NCBI GenBank assembly: GCA_019828595.1
Contig: JAHQRK010000019.1
Span: forward strand, 992,001-1,056,000
Length of the DNA: 64,000 bases
From: Aphanomyces cochlioides
Lineage: Eukaryota > Oomycota > Saprolegniomycetes > Saprolegniales > Verrucalvaceae
Direction of reading: 5' to 3'
Under the pieces are notes generated by a model. It made no database searches. It worked only from the letters and a program-made list of their open reading frames with translations, and had not been told where the DNA came from. Below, in pieces: positions 1 through 11,729 of this stretch; positions within the stretch are counted from its first letter, which is position 1, and each line of letters begins with the position of its first letter. The position numbers were made by a program, and so were the translations under genes.

Positions 1-14
1 TCGTCCGGTGTTGA

Positions 15-1690
15 CTATTTTGTCGCTCGAGGGCGATTTTTCTGGCGTGACGATGGACAAAGAGCGCTCTCGACCTCGATGTTCTTGACTTGGTTGTTCT
101 TGCTTCCAATGAGCGAGCAAATCTTGTCGACTGGCCAGAGTGCATACTTGCCAGTGGCGGTGGAGGCAATACAAGTTGCGACTTTGACAAGAGGCTGATC
201 GAGCTTTTGCTCGACAAGTTTGTGCTGGACGCTCTTGAGTTGAGTTTCCAGCGTCTAGACAGCTTTTTCCTTTGCATCAAGCTGCGATTTGTCCAAGCCC
301 CAGTCTTTGACAAAGTTGACGTTCTAGCAACATGTATCAGCCACGAATCTTTCCAATATTGACACTACGATTCGTGCTGGTGGTTGCTTGGCTTCACTCC
401 GTTCGGTTGGCCGTACGTCGTCTTACATAGTCGGGTTGACCTTAGCTTGATTCCTCCGTAATGCCGCCACGGATTGCTCCAGTGTGGTCACTTGGGCTTC
501 CAATGCCTTCTGCGTCTGTAGCAACTGGTGATTGCGCTCTTCCAACCACTATTTGTACACGTCAGCTTGTCCAAGTCCATTGTAGATCCACCTCTTGGCG
601 AGCTGTGTGGCCTCGACGATTTTCGAATGTGCGTCGTCAATGGTGAGCTGCTGTTTATCGCTTTCATCAGCCCAGACTTGTCGCTCCTGTTCGATCGACT
701 GTCTCGTGTCTGTCAGTTCATCTTGCATCCGCTGAATCATGGCATTTGTGTTCTACAGAGTGTTTGAGTCGTGGTGAGTGAAGAATGTATTGTACCTTGA
801 CGAGCGTGGCATATTCAAATACGACAAGAGCTTCGTCCTGAGCCCGTCGAGCACTCGATGCAGCACTCAATTCAAGTTTGAGCTCAGTCGCATCGTCCGC
901 CAAACGTTTGTTGGCCATTTGCAAACTCTACATCGAACTTCTTGTGAGCTCGTTGTTGTCAAGGGGAGAATTCACCATGGTCTCAAGGCTCATTAGCTGT
1001 GCATCCTCTCTCAATTGCTCCAATTCCTCTCGCTGTTGTTCAATTTGCTCTCTTATGACCATGTCGTGGTTCTTGGTAGCAATGGCGCTCGTCAACCAGT
1101 CGTCTCGCTCAGATGTCAATGCAGCAATCGTTTCTTGGGCTTGTTGGCACAACGCGTCGAGTTTCTAGCCACCGTGTGAATGCCTCAAGCTCAGTAAATT
1201 GCAAAACCTCGTGTCTTGCATTGGCAGCAATCAAATCAGCTTCAAGACGCTGGATTTGTGCCTCCTTGGTCGCTCCACTGCCGCGAAGTTCCTTGACAAG
1301 AGCATCCAGTCGCTGGAATTCTTCATTTCGAGATGTTGCCACGTTGAGTTGTTCTTCATTCAAATGGTCGACTTGACTTTGAAGTGCATGGAAGTTAGTA
1401 CCAAGTGCCACGTTTTCCCTTTGAAGTGCCTACAGATCGATTTTCATGAGCGATTCCCGTGGATTGATCGATCGTCGAACCATGTTTTGCTGCTTGGACT
1501 GCGTTAGTTTGGCATCGGCGTCCTCAATCCTCATTTGAAATCGCTCCTTGTCCACTCGATATTGTTCCTTTGCTTGGTCAAAGTAAGTTTGGGCAGCCAA
1601 GATCTCTTGATTCTTCGTCTTGACTTCGATTTCCAATTCTTTGAGCAAATTGGTCGCGAGCACGAGCAGTTTGTCGTCGTGGCTCAGTTT
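15..1690 (-). CDS. Coiled-coil protein, multi-exon (possibly degenerate)
   Basis: The minus strand carries a chain of short exons rich in E, Q, K, D and L with heptad spacing. Clear exons are 1481-1690, 1208-1429, 976-1164, 796-927 and about 590-752. They are separated by GT-AG introns at 1430-1480 (51 nt), 1165-1207 (43 nt), 928-975 (48 nt) and 753-795 (43 nt), and the reading frame is kept across all four. Further coiled-coil sequence lies at about 445-548 and 170-330, but the junction near 550-590 does not keep frame and a TAG (complement 255-257) interrupts the last stretch. No catalytic domain is visible, so I cannot name the protein; a structural or cytoskeleton-associated role is only the usual reading of such composition. 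The 5' end near 1690 has no start codon and abuts sequence that codes on the other strand. Confidence 0.6.
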
Positions 1691-2070
1691 TTATGAGCCA
1701 AAGCACAGTATCGCCGCCGCATGTTGCCACAACTCAAAGCCCATGTCGTGATGCTCAACATTACCACGCACAAGCGTCAAATGCTCGCTGTGTGCAAACT
1801 CTTGCGCAGACGCACGTGGAAACGACGACTGGTCGCCCGCGTTTTGAAGTCTCATGCTTTCCACGACGTCATTCTCCAACGGCGAGAAAAATACTGCGCT
1901 CACATGCTTCAAACGTCGCCTTGGCTCAAAGCTCGCATGATTATCTTTGTCAAGACGTGGTGCCATGCTATCGCGGCCTACCGTTCAATGATTTCCATGC
2001 GCAAGCAGAACGTCTTGGCCAGTCTACTCGACCATTCTCGATGGAGAACAGTGCACACGGTGGTGTCGTA
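1690..2070 (+). CDS. Arg/Trp-rich open segment, possible exon
   Basis: From about 1700 the plus strand is open and encodes a segment rich in Arg, Trp, Lys and His, including RRRTWKRRLVARVL and LKARMIIFVKTWCHAI. The spacing of basic and aromatic residues is a little like IQ or Sfi1-type helical repeats, but no exact repeat is present. Its composition is much more protein-like than the antisense frame. It lies between two blocks that code for coiled coil on the minus strand, so it may be a piece of the same ancestral gene that has been inverted. No start, stop or splice site could be fixed with confidence. Confidence 0.3.
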
Positions 2071-2071
2071 C

Positions 2072-2692
2072 TTTGAATTCAGCCAAAAGAGCTTTCTCGC
2101 GTCCCTTCCATCCATCAAAATCTTCTTGTGCTGCCGTCATGGACTTCAAAGCAAGATATAGTTCATCCATGACGCTTGTCAGGTCACGATTTGCTCTATC
2201 TTTCTCCTGTCGACCACCATCAGCTCTTGAAACATTTGCTTTTCTCGTACTTTGGTGTCCTCGCGAAGTTGTTTCAATTGGAGCTCCAAGCTCTCCAAGT
2301 TTGAAATTTGGGTTCTTGCTTTGACAAGCTACGTGAAATTTAGCGAAGCAAGCACAGTAGATCGATCTTACATCGTCGCTTTCAGCCACCTGACAATCTT
2401 CCACGGCATTACCAACAAGAGCTTGATGGCGACCCACTTGGGTTTGTAGTCCTGCTGTGGTCTCAGCACTCTTGTCGTCATCAAGACTTTGCTGCAGTTG
2501 GCTCCGTGCTTTCGACGACTTGGGTTCATTTTCGACCTGGTCTTGGCTTTTAACCGCCGAAGAAGCTGCGGACTCTCTTTCAACGTGGATGGAATGCCTC
2601 AATTGCTCGTTTTCACAGCTCAAGCGCTATTCAATCCGTGTCTACCTAGTCCAGGCTAGTGCTTACCTCAATCGTCGCTGGATTTCACGCAT
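2072..2692 (-). CDS. Coiled-coil protein, 5' exons
   Basis: A minus-strand reading starts at ATG (complement 2690-2692) and runs through exon 2667-2692, intron 2627-2666 (40 nt, GTAAGC..TAG), exon 2372-2626, intron 2329-2371 (43 nt, GTAAGA..TAG) and exon about 2072-2328. The product is heptad-rich (for example SNLESLELQLKQLREDTK after the second intron). One frame change within the third exon near 2200 is needed to keep coiled-coil sequence to the donor at 2071. This is probably the front part of the gene that continues at 1690, but the stretch between codes on the opposite strand, so the two parts cannot be joined directly. No enzyme motif is seen. Confidence 0.5.
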
Positions 2693-3511
2693 GGCTTGAC
2701 GGATTTGTTCCCCTTCTTCGAGAAAACTTGCAGCTCAAAGCAACCCAACAGACCCTCTTGGACATGTTGCATCTCGCGACGGATGTTCGGGCTCAACAGG
2801 AAGAAGTTTTAGCGGCGCAGACGGCCCAGCTGCAGCACCAAGTTGCAATTCTGGAAGCGCAGCTCGAAGTCGCGCATATGGTTCTCAAGCACATGCACAC
2901 TGAAGAGAACGAGGTCGTCGCTGGTGAAATGGTGCTCAGGTCATTCCTCGAGCTCGATTTTTCAAACATTTTCCACTGCTCCATTGTCAAGAAAGCGCTG
3001 GCAGAGGTGGACGAGACGTCAGTGCCGGATCGCTTCTCGAGTTTGTCGTCAGTCGGGGACGAAGACATTGGCGAATGGCATCGACCAGACTTTGGAGGAC
3101 CCGTCGACAACGAGGACATTCACAACGATGCTCTCTTGGTGCGACTTAAAATTTTAAGCTTCAGTTCAAAGCTGGCAGTCTTGACTGAGCCTACGATAGA
3201 ACGAAGAGGAGCACGAGGATCCGATTCAAGACTTGGAAACTCTCGCTTGGCGACGATGGCTTGAAACAATGCAATCCATGCGTTCCTTGCTTGTACCCAC
3301 GTCCTCACGCGTCGCCATCGCTTTTGTCCTGGCGTCAGAGGTACAATTTCCAACGTGGATGGCGAACTTTTCGGTGCAGCTCAACAAATGCATGAAAGCA
3401 TGTGAGTTTGACCAAAACAGACTGCCATCGCTCAACGAGAAGACAATGGTCGAGATATTCACAGAGTGCTTCCGACGGTGGATTCGTCAAGAGCGTCCGT
3501 GCCGCTTCTAA
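2659..3511 (+). CDS. Coiled-coil protein, two exons
   Basis: An open plus-strand frame runs from before 2764 (first in-frame ATG) to a donor at 3138. It rejoins after a 61-nt GT-AG intron (3139-3199) and ends at TAA 3509-3511. Removing the intron keeps the frame and joins the acidic stretch ending HNDALL to NEEEHEDPIQDLETL. The first exon has a clear coiled coil (LLRENLQLKATQQTLL, EVLAAQTAQLQHQVAILEAQ). The second exon is Trp/Arg-containing and ends RRWIRQERPCRF. Family unknown. Its first ATG lies only 71 nt from the ATG of the minus-strand coiled-coil gene, so the two may share a divergent promoter. Alternatively this is another displaced part of the same gene. Confidence 0.5.
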
Positions 3512-3545
3512 TTCAAACATTTAATGCGTCGACTCCTCGATATCG

Positions 3546-3776
3546 GGCCTTACCTGCGGGAAGAGTAACGTAAGCTGGAGTGAACTGAACGTCAGAGAGA
3601 CCGACAAGCTTGCAAGATGCAGCTGTGAGCCATTGTGGATCGTCGGTTGCTCGACTGTGGACGCGTGGGTTGAGCAGCACGGGCGAGAAATGCCCCACGA
3701 TCTTGTAGTATGGTACATCTGTCACTGGTGAATCTATAGGCGTTGCAAAACTCATCATGCAAAGCCTCAATGGCAA
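3546..3776 (-). CDS. Unrecognised coding exon
   Basis: The minus strand is open here and encodes a well-mixed sequence including YYKIVGHFSPVLLNPRVH and SLTDVQFTPAYVTLPAG-like text just before a canonical donor (CCCGCAG then GTAAGG). This looks like a real exon of a gene whose other exons I cannot identify. It is convergent with the plus-strand gene that stops at 3511. I do not recognise the family. Confidence 0.3.
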
Positions 3777-4449
3777 ATTTGAAAGTTGCGACGACAGCTC
3801 GACGCGTCCATCAAATGATATCGTTGTTCTTACGCGTGCTTGTTGCCGTCGATGGTTGTGTGCTTTCCCGGTGTCTGCATCAGTGACGTGGCTTCACGAC
3901 AAGAAAGACGTTTAAACGTTAATAAGTTTTATTGTTTATCTGCATTGTTTGCCCGGTATGTTAATGTACTAAACCTAAATGCAGTAGGTTTTATTCCAAG
4001 ACAGAATATTCCCAGGTGGTGGATCATGGAATAAGTAATGCTCCCGAGAGAAAACTCGCACATGTATGGGGTCGAGAGAATGCTCTTTCGACTGCTCAGA
4101 GATTTGAGACGTACTGCATTGTCTATTGCCCGTCCGTGGCAACCACGCAGAAGCGTGCTTTCCATTGTTGGCATTTGACAAGAATTTATTGTCCAATCAA
4201 AATAATTCAAAAATCAATTTAACTGAATGATTGGCTTGTTATATCCGGATACCGGATATCCCTCTGGTTTTTTCTTAATTTTCAAAAACAGAGGTGATTC
4301 ACCTCTGTTTATGAATATTCTGCTCTGGTTTTTGCAATCCGGTTAATTTCGCGACCAGGGCCTTGGGCCCTGGATTTTGGATTTTTTGTTATTTTCCAGA
4401 ACATCCGGCCTGTCGCTCTACGTACTTAGTACTCCATAAATCGCCCGGT
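3777..4449. other. Non-coding stretch
   Basis: No convincing coding sequence. The stretch contains a compact palindromic block at 4241-4262 built on ATCCGGAT-type motifs, which recur in several MITEs of this window, and the paired words CAGAGGTGA / TCACCTCTG near 4290-4306. Confidence 0.5.
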
Positions 4450-4934
4450 CCAGCGACGACCTAACCCCATAAAATTAGTTTTAATTGGATAAAATAGTTT
4501 TGATGAATTGTTGTGTAAATTCACTTTATCTGACCAATCATACTGTCAAATTACTAAGAAGCTCTTAAAGTAGAGCCCCACAAATGGAACATGGGCAGTT
4601 CTTGCACGTTTATAATGGCTGAGCTTCATACCACGCGGACGACGTCAGACATCCGCTCACCGAAGCAGGAAAATTTTCTGTAGGCGGATGACTCGGAGGA
4701 GGGAGCCCCCAACGTGCACCAAAAAGGGACTTCTTTATATTTACTCTCATCGGGAAAGACGGCAGGTAGGCCGTAAGGCCGTGCCGCCACCCTGATGTGG
4801 CCTGTTTGAGTTCTTGGCCTGGTCGTCTTGACTATTATTGGTCAAATAGTTGCCACATACGCGTCATGATTGGTAGATTATTTTATCCAATGAATTTGAC
4901 TATATTTTATTTTATAGGGCTAGGTCGTCGCTGG
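4450..4934. mobile_element. MITE with 18-20 bp terminal inverted repeats
   Basis: The left end CCAGCGACGACCTAACCCC and the right end (reverse complement CCAGCGACGACCTAGCCC) are near-identical, and further inverted similarity (AATTGGATAAAATA) continues inward. No transposase is encoded. The centre carries a GC-rich block (about 4680-4795) with a second, inverted copy near 47545-47640. No clear target-site duplication was found, so the superfamily is open. Confidence 0.6.
4680..4795 (-). repeat. GC-rich dispersed repeat R3, copy 1
   Basis: The block containing GGCACGGCCTTACGGCCTAC (minus strand) followed by a run similar to TTTCCCGATGAGA matches 47545-47640 on the plus strand over roughly 90 bp. 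Both copies include the self-complementary core GGCCNTAAGGCC-like sequence. Function unknown; here it sits inside a MITE. Confidence 0.55.
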
Positions 4935-5826
4935 AACGTAATGGGGCTAAGCGCCCAAGATATGCCTGATACACGCTCACTTATCACAGACTTGGCTATT
5001 ACGTCCTGATTTCTTGTATTGTGTTTGGAATTTGCACGACGGAGGTCAAGCAGATTCTGATTGATCAAAATTGAGATTATTTTATTCAATTAGATTAAGA
5101 TGTATTCACTTCATCGAAGTCGACACAACTTATGAGTAGTTTCAAAACCCAAGCACTGAGAAGCGCAGTGCTCATTGTCCAGGAGCTAGTTCATGGGGTT
5201 CAGTATGTGAGGTTATGATAGTTGTGTATCTGTAATTCTCCTATCGTAGAATTGATCCAGCACAACTAGGGCAAACAGAAGTGAGTCTTTCTTGTTTTAA
5301 TTGACAATGATAGTTTGAGCTCTGTGGTCACAGAGTACTCGCTGCAAAGCAAGCTGAGTCGAATTTAAATGCAAGCGTAAGGAACAGTTTTGGAGATGAA
5401 ATATGCCGCCTATTGTAGGGCGATACATATATTTTTATTGGGCAGAACAGACAATTTAATTTTACTGATCATTGCAAACAGGCTTGAATGACACAGTCTT
5501 GCTGCCACGACGTCACTTGTCAGTGCTCATTTAGCTACAATCAAGAGGTCGGAGTTAGCTCGATCAAGCGATTCACAAAGTTAAATATATGCATCATATC
5601 TGTTGTGGTGCCAGTTCAAACAACATAGACCCGCACAGACCCTTGTTTTTCATTGCACCATCATACAGGCAAGCTACCCTCCAGTCGACTAATAGATTAG
5701 TCGCGCCAAAAGGAACTTGCGATCAAGCACAAACCTACGGATAAATGCATATTTTGTATTGTGATTGGAATTTGCTGGATGGACGTCGAGTGAGGTTTTA
5801 TTGGCTGAAATTACTACAGTCTACTT
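4935..5826. other. Non-coding stretch with degenerate repeats
   Basis: No coding sequence. Two related blocks, near 5015-5085 and 5752-5820 (both with GTATTGTG-TTGGAATTTGC and a TTGATTGG/TATTGGCT word), suggest a degraded duplicated repeat. The second copy lies just beyond the 3' end of the Crypton. Confidence 0.4.
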
Positions 5827-7870
5827 TCAATCGCTCGAGTTTTGGAGTTGTGAACGAGCGTGCTTGCGCAGATCTCGGACTACCGTCAAGAGTTTGAGTT
5901 GGGAGACGCGTCGTTTGCCCGAGTTTGCGCCATGTGCAGAACAAATGGAGTTTACATGAGGCAAGACAACTTCAAATGCCTTTGAAACCTCAATCTCAGA
6001 TGGCTTTGTAGACATTTTCGTGCGCGACGTTCGTTCAAAGGTGGTTCTGAGGTAATTCATGGCGAATCTCCACTCTGTAAGTTGACGTCGTTGCGTAGAG
6101 ATATTGAAATCTGTCGTATCAAGAAATCGAAATGGTGGCCAGCCCAAGTGAGTGTTGCCTAGCCGCCAAAGTTGCCATGCGCTCGACAAATCAACGGAGG
6201 AAAAACAAAATCCTTGGGGTAGATTTCGGAGACAGCCACCCCATACATGCAATTTTGAGCCATGATCGTCCACTGTAGAGGTTAGAGAAGGACTGTGTGT
6301 TGGTCCACCGATGCGCATACTCTGTAGAATAGTTTCAAGAGTAGATTTAAGAAACTGAGGAGTAATGTTTCCAGCCGTCAAACCATTTTGTTCTATGATC
6401 TGTTCCACTCGTACAGTGTCGAGGGAGTTTGCCAAGGACATGGAGTGTATTTTCAAGACCAACATGGAGCTGCACATGTAGTGGGATGCCTGTGGGATGC
6501 AAAGTAGATGATTCAACCATCACAAACGATCGGAGAGACAGCATTAGTGTCTCATTTCGGAAGATTGGCGTAGCAAGGAGAGGATGTCGGTGGGGAAGTT
6601 CTCGAAACAAAAATTGACTGTGGAAAACCAACGACGCGAGGCAGAGTTGCAGGACAGAGGTTAACGCCGGGACAGCTGCAAGACTTGGAAACATGAGTCG
6701 TAGACTTTCATCAACGACAGGAGGACAAACAATATCAAAGTGTAGGGGGAGGCAAGCAAATTTACTCGAGTTCAAGGACAGACCAGCAATGACACGACCC
6801 AAGAATTGGTCTCCTGCGTTTTCATAATGCATGTATCGTTCTAGAACATGTCCAATACTCCATCCACATCGAATACACACACTAATAATGGATGGACCAC
6901 TAGTGGAGCCAGAACAAGCGAACGTGCGGCTCCCTTGCGTATAGAGTGCGTTCCAATTTCATTGATTGAGACCACTTCTCCACGAGACTCAGTGATATCA
7001 CCAAGCAAACGTTGTAGAGTCTTACCAAAGCGGTCTCTTTGGTTGGAGCCAGGAAACAAAAAGCCATTCACAAGGGTTGGATTGCAGGAGAGATACACTG
7101 CCAGAGCAAGGACTCCACAAGTAGTTGGTTCCATTGGATTCGAGTAGATATGTTTTGGATCACGACGTTTCATTCCACCCTGGTCCGTTTTGGTTTTATA
7201 AAAGACGACACCGATTGCATCTTCTTCGAAGGATATGTGGTCCAAGCGGATCGTTTGAGTTGAACGAGAGCGACACATCAAATTCCAGGAGAGAACTAAA
7301 TAGAGATGGGCAAAACCACCGTCCAACATTGAAAGCGGTCGATGACACAAAGCAGAATTCAGGGAGTAACCCAGAGGTCTCTTTCCCGAGTCCCGTGAGG
7401 ATAAGAGCTGCTCCTCGTCGGCAAACATACGTCGTATACCTTACAAAGTTTGATGAGTGCAACTTAATTCGCAGAATACTAGCTTACCTTGAAAAATCTC
7501 CTTTATGTCGTCGTCAAACTCAATCGGCGCTGCTCTACCTGCATCCCGATTGTACTGCCGAAGAGCAGAGCGGTATCCTGACAGAGTTCCGGGCTTTTTG
7601 TTGGTGTGTCGAACCGTCCACTCAATAAACTGGAGAAACTCGCCATATCCAAATACATCGAGATCAATGTTACCATCCTCATCGATCATGGAGGCGTCTC
7701 CATGATCCAATATCCACTTTTTTATCACATTCACGCCACTCTTGTAGCCCGCTCTCGTGTTCCTTGAGACTCGATTGTCCCGCAGCGCCTGAATGCTTGT
7801 ATCCCTTTGCATCTTCCTGACGCAAAACGTAAAATAAACTACCAATGAAAGAGTGCTGTATGTCCGTCAA
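5827..7870 (-). pseudogene. Crypton tyrosine recombinase 1, frameshifted
   Basis: This is a minus-strand Crypton-type tyrosine recombinase, an enzyme that moves circular DNA by cutting and rejoining through a tyrosine. The N-terminal exon (7488-7845; SGVNVIKKWILDHG, KPGTLSGYRSALRQY) splices across a 48-nt intron (7440-7487) to give IFQG-IRRMFADEE in frame. Catalytic signatures follow in order: NLMCRSR (Arg box), THSIRKG (His-x-x-Arg) and RYMHYENAGDQ (Tyr). The C-terminal part has the Trp-rich GCR1_C-like DNA-binding segment (AWQLWRLGNTHLGWPPFRF) typical of Cryptons. One indel lies between the His and Tyr boxes (about 6880-6900) and another near 6430, so the copy is inactive. Three relatives occur at 31.3, 33.7 and 43.8 kb. 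Confidence 0.85.
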
Positions 7871-8465
7871 GCAAATTTTATCCACTCACTCGTATACTTG
7901 ATTTATGTATACTTTACAATACCCACGTGTCGAAAATGCTTGACGTTCGTCCAGCACATGACTTGAAATTACGGATACCGTCAAGCAAAAACCGGAGAAT
8001 GTCCAATTAGAATCGCCCAGTTGTGCATGACCTGTGTCGTGCAAATTCCATATCTTTTAGCATAAACTCATTATCATGATTAAAGTATACTATTTGGTCT
8101 CACATCCTGTATCAAAAAAGAATTTGCAGGATGACTGTCGTGCACGAAGACGTTTAACCGGATATCTGTCGTAAAAACCGTATTATGTATCTGAAATAAT
8201 TGAGCTCTACAAACTTGATTATTATTAGTTGTAAAATATTTATTTATGAAGGTAGCTGCACCTTTGGGGGCCGCTCAATTTGGACATGCCGCATTTGGGG
8301 ATGTCGAGACGAGAGAAGAAGCGTCACTTGCACAATTCCATCCTCCAAATCAACCTCAAGACCGCTTCTGAAGTCATGATTATCTTCTATATCTCACGAC
8401 TGATACTGAAGAGGTCTTTCCCACCGTTCCAACTTGAAGTCGATTTGAGTCCTGACGCAGCAGAG

Positions 8466-8519
8466 TCATGACCGCCTTTCCCCAGTCCGGCATCCTGCAA
8501 GAGTTAGGCAGAGACGCAT
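8466..8519 (-). pseudogene. Truncated start of a small secreted-protein gene
   Basis: On the minus strand the leader CTCATTCAGTTTGAAATTTG-CCTTGCT precedes ATGCGTCTCTGCCTA (MRLCLTLAG), exactly as in the full-length secreted-protein genes at 29945, 43316, 41475 and 61828. The frame ends at TGA after 17 codons, and no mature domain follows in any frame. It is best read as a decayed family member that kept its promoter/leader and first residues. Confidence 0.6.
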
Positions 8520-9130
8520 AGCAAGGCAAATTTCAAACTGAATGAGAGGTACGGACCTCGCCGTTGCTTTCAGTCAAGGCGCCGGTAAGAGAGAATGCTG
8601 CACCCATGCTCATCTACTACTAGTACATTGTGAATCCAATAGTACCATCGCAACAGTGCCAAGAACTTTCGTGAAACAGTTGGTCATTGCTTGTTGTCAG
8701 AAGGACGACCCCTCATGGACTGAAAGAAACTGCCAAAATGCCGCGGACTTTGGCTTGGACATGTCGTCATTCCCTACTGCTGTCGGCAGTTTATGCAATT
8801 CCTAGCTAGCACTTGGGCAAACCGAAGATTCTGTGATGGGAGGCACCTACTTCGAGATCGAGTTGGTGCCACGACAGATTTCCTCTGCGATAAAAATGCT
8901 CATGTGGATGGAACAATATACATGGCGACCTTTGCGATTGAACCTGCTTGAAAAATACGAAAGCCTCGACAACGCAGTGAAAAACTGCAAAGGAGAGCCA
9001 ATTCCCTCATCGAATTGGTGATTAAAGTCGCGTCGCCCAACGTGAAAAGCAATCGGTCGTACGAGAAGGTCTACAATGCACACGAGTGGACCCAGCTACT
9101 GTAGTTGAGGATCATGCGGTTTCTTTCACG

Positions 9131-9176
9131 ACATCAAATTTTGATGTCCAGATGCATTAAAATTTAATGCATCTGG
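9131..9176. repeat. Two adjacent perfect small palindromes
   Basis: ACATCAAA/TTTGATGT (9131-9147) is followed directly by CCAGATGCATTAAA/TTTAATGCATCTGG (9148-9176). Each pairs perfectly around a single central base. They could form two stacked hairpins; role unknown. Confidence 0.6.
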
Positions 9177-10499
9177 TACAATTCTACAATTCGCTGTCTG
9201 TCGCTGTGCTCGCCTCCTTTTGCTCCTCGATTGTCGTCGATCTCTTACGACGCCGTCGTTGCATATTAGTGGTCATGATGAATGCTTCCTTCTTTTCATG
9301 TGTCATCGCTGATCCAAGCAAGGCACAGCGTCATCCCTCGATTACTCTAATGTGCTGTCGGTGAAATCGCTTTCTTGGCTTGTTTTGCTGGACCAAGACT
9401 TCTCCATGTGGCTGGGTTGGTAACGTGCATCCACTCTTGGATCGATCGTGCTTTCTCGTCAGACACCGACCCAGCCTTGTTACATGTACTGCGTGAAAGA
9501 GTGCTTCATCAAGGAGGCGCTTGAGATAGCCAAAGTCACATCATGCTGCTGGTGTAGGCGATAAGATCGCCCTAGATTCATCAAGATGATGCTCTCGAGA
9601 AGTCACGCTACATCTAATCTAGGGATGGCAATGTTCGCAGTCTCCACTGCGTTAGGGTGAAGATTTTGGATGGGTTTCAGTATGTCTCTTGTAATCTCGT
9701 TCATATGACAAAATAGATAAAAATACCAATCGTATTTATTTTAACTTTCTCTATTACACATACTTCGTTTACAAAGATTGCTTCTGTTTATTAAAATGAA
9801 CGAAATTACGACAATAAAACTGTCGAAATATTTTGAATTTTTTAGAGAACTAATATGAAATAGTCGCTTAATTTGAAAACCACAAATTATTTTGAAATTT
9901 CTTATCTCCCGATTTGACTTGATATTTGTACATATAAAAATACGACTAATTTTAATTCGTAATTTCTTTGTAGCATATGTTGTGTGAGTGAGAAGCGTGA
10001 TTTTTATAATATTCTTTTATAAAAATATTGCGATATTGTGACAAATTAGTTCGACACATTTGAAATAGTCGATTGTGATGCTCATTTTCTTCTTCTCAGC
10101 ACATATAATATATAAATGAGGAGCACAATTTTTATTCAAAGTCGATAGGACTAATTTGAAGTTGTCAGCTAACTGGACCAAATTGCAAACAAAAAATTTC
10201 GTCCATATTCATTGATTTTCGTTTGTAATTCATTAATTTACACAGTTTTGTGTTTTCCTCTTCATTTCACTGCAATATACGACTGATTCCAGTTTTTGCC
10301 GACAACACTATGGTGCATTCCGAAAAGCAGGAATCCAAATACTTGCATCGAATTAGATATTAGTAGTGCGCTCGGAATTGTTCTGATGGTATTCATTTGG
10401 CTCGATTTCTTGCTGGATGTATTTTTACAGTTAATTCTCCCCGATTAACCAATTAATTTTTGATAACAATTATCATTGGATGATTATTTATTAATACAG

Positions 10500-10926
10500 A
10501 AAAGCCTCCCACGAGGAAATCTTATCGTACAGTATGAACTGTTTAAATCAATAAGTATTAAATGACAAAGGTGTGCTACTGTTTTGCCATTGGTGAGAAT
10601 ATTTGAAGGCTGAGCAGTAAATCAAATGGTTCTTTATGAGATTATTTATGATGGATAAAATTGAAAGCAGAGTACTAGTACACACGAGAAAATGCTGAAT
10701 GATTGGAAACAAGGACAAGTTGAATACTAGTAGGCGTGAGTGTAAGGTTAGAATCTAGTCACGAGACGATCAAAACCAACAAACTCATTTTTATGGTGAT
10801 TACATGGGCAGCTGGTGAGTATTCAATATGGTCATCTCAGATTGTATACTGGACTATGATATATTATGTACTGTCAAAAGTAATATTTGAACCTCTGAAA
10901 AATGCTTTTCTTCGTGGGAGGCTTCT
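10500..10926. mobile_element. MITE, about 430 bp
   Basis: The left end contains AGAAAAGCCTCCCACGAGGA and the right end is its inverted match (TTCTTCGTGGGAGGCTTCTC). There is no coding capacity and no certain target-site duplication. Confidence 0.5.
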
Positions 10927-11490
10927 CTTTAAATTATCCATATAAATTTTCGTGAAGCATACTCACCTCACAACTCGCAAATAGAGAAGCTTGATGGTAT
11001 TGTGAAGGGAAATATGTCAAGAATCTTGAAGGAATTTTGTGCAGTTCGATAGAATATGAGTAAAATCATGTGAAAGCCACCATGGTTTAAGTTATTCCAG
11101 AAATTGATGATTAAGTTGTTCATGCAGTTATTCATATTTGAAGTTATTAATCATTCTTATGCCGCAAGGAGACTGCGCCTAAAGCGTAAGCGGTCTACAA
11201 TGAATATGTTGCATCAATGCAATATGAATAGCGTCATGAATTTCATACTTCAATCAAGTACCGTATCGGTCATATTATCTCACCACGAAATTTCGGCCTA
11301 GTGAGTGAACGAATGGCTCGGCTCTGGTGAACCATTTTGAACGATCCTCATTTGCCTGGTGAACACATATGAACGATTGCTTTGATCAACCTTAGAGATA
11401 TTTTAAGCGGAAATTATCCACTGGTGAGCTATTTTGACCGAAATATTGATTATTAACAATAGTATATATCTTTTCATTTCATTATCGGTT

Positions 11491-11564
11491 GTCTCCTCTG
11501 TCCATTGCGTTAGGCTTTCAGCTTATGAACCCATAGGTTGCGGGTTCGAGTCCCGCTAATGCTG
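11491..11564 (+). other. tRNA-Arg-like relic, left arm
   Basis: A perfect T arm (GCGGG-TTCGAGT-CCCGC) and a D-arm-like stretch (GTCCATTGCGTTAGGC) are recognisable, but the acceptor and anticodon stems do not pair. It looks like a tRNA-derived sequence captured in the foldback arm, not a working tRNA. Confidence 0.55.
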
Positions 11565-11729
11565 TTTTGGTAAAATTTATAAATTATCTGATTGTTCAAT
11601 CTCCAACTGCCCTTGATTGCTCTTACATACCTCACGAGCTAGTAAACGCATAGATCTCTTTCCTTTAACGTGCAATAAGCTACAACTAGCATTCCAATGT
11701 ATGCCGCAGCACCGTTGAGCAACTCAAAA

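Larger units (their letters stand above)
7900..11258. other. Long AT-rich, largely non-coding region
   Basis: Apart from a truncated secreted-protein start (8466-8519), paired palindromes (9131-9176) and a MITE (about 10500-10926), I see no supportable gene in this stretch. Short open frames at 8280-9083 have no recognisable domain. The part 9720-10480 is strongly AT-rich with only short AT words in common. Confidence 0.5.

Noticed and set aside
1691..1966. Minus-strand frame between the two coiled-coil blocks
   Set aside because: Its composition does not fit the neighbouring coiled coil, and the plus-strand frame over the same bases is more protein-like.
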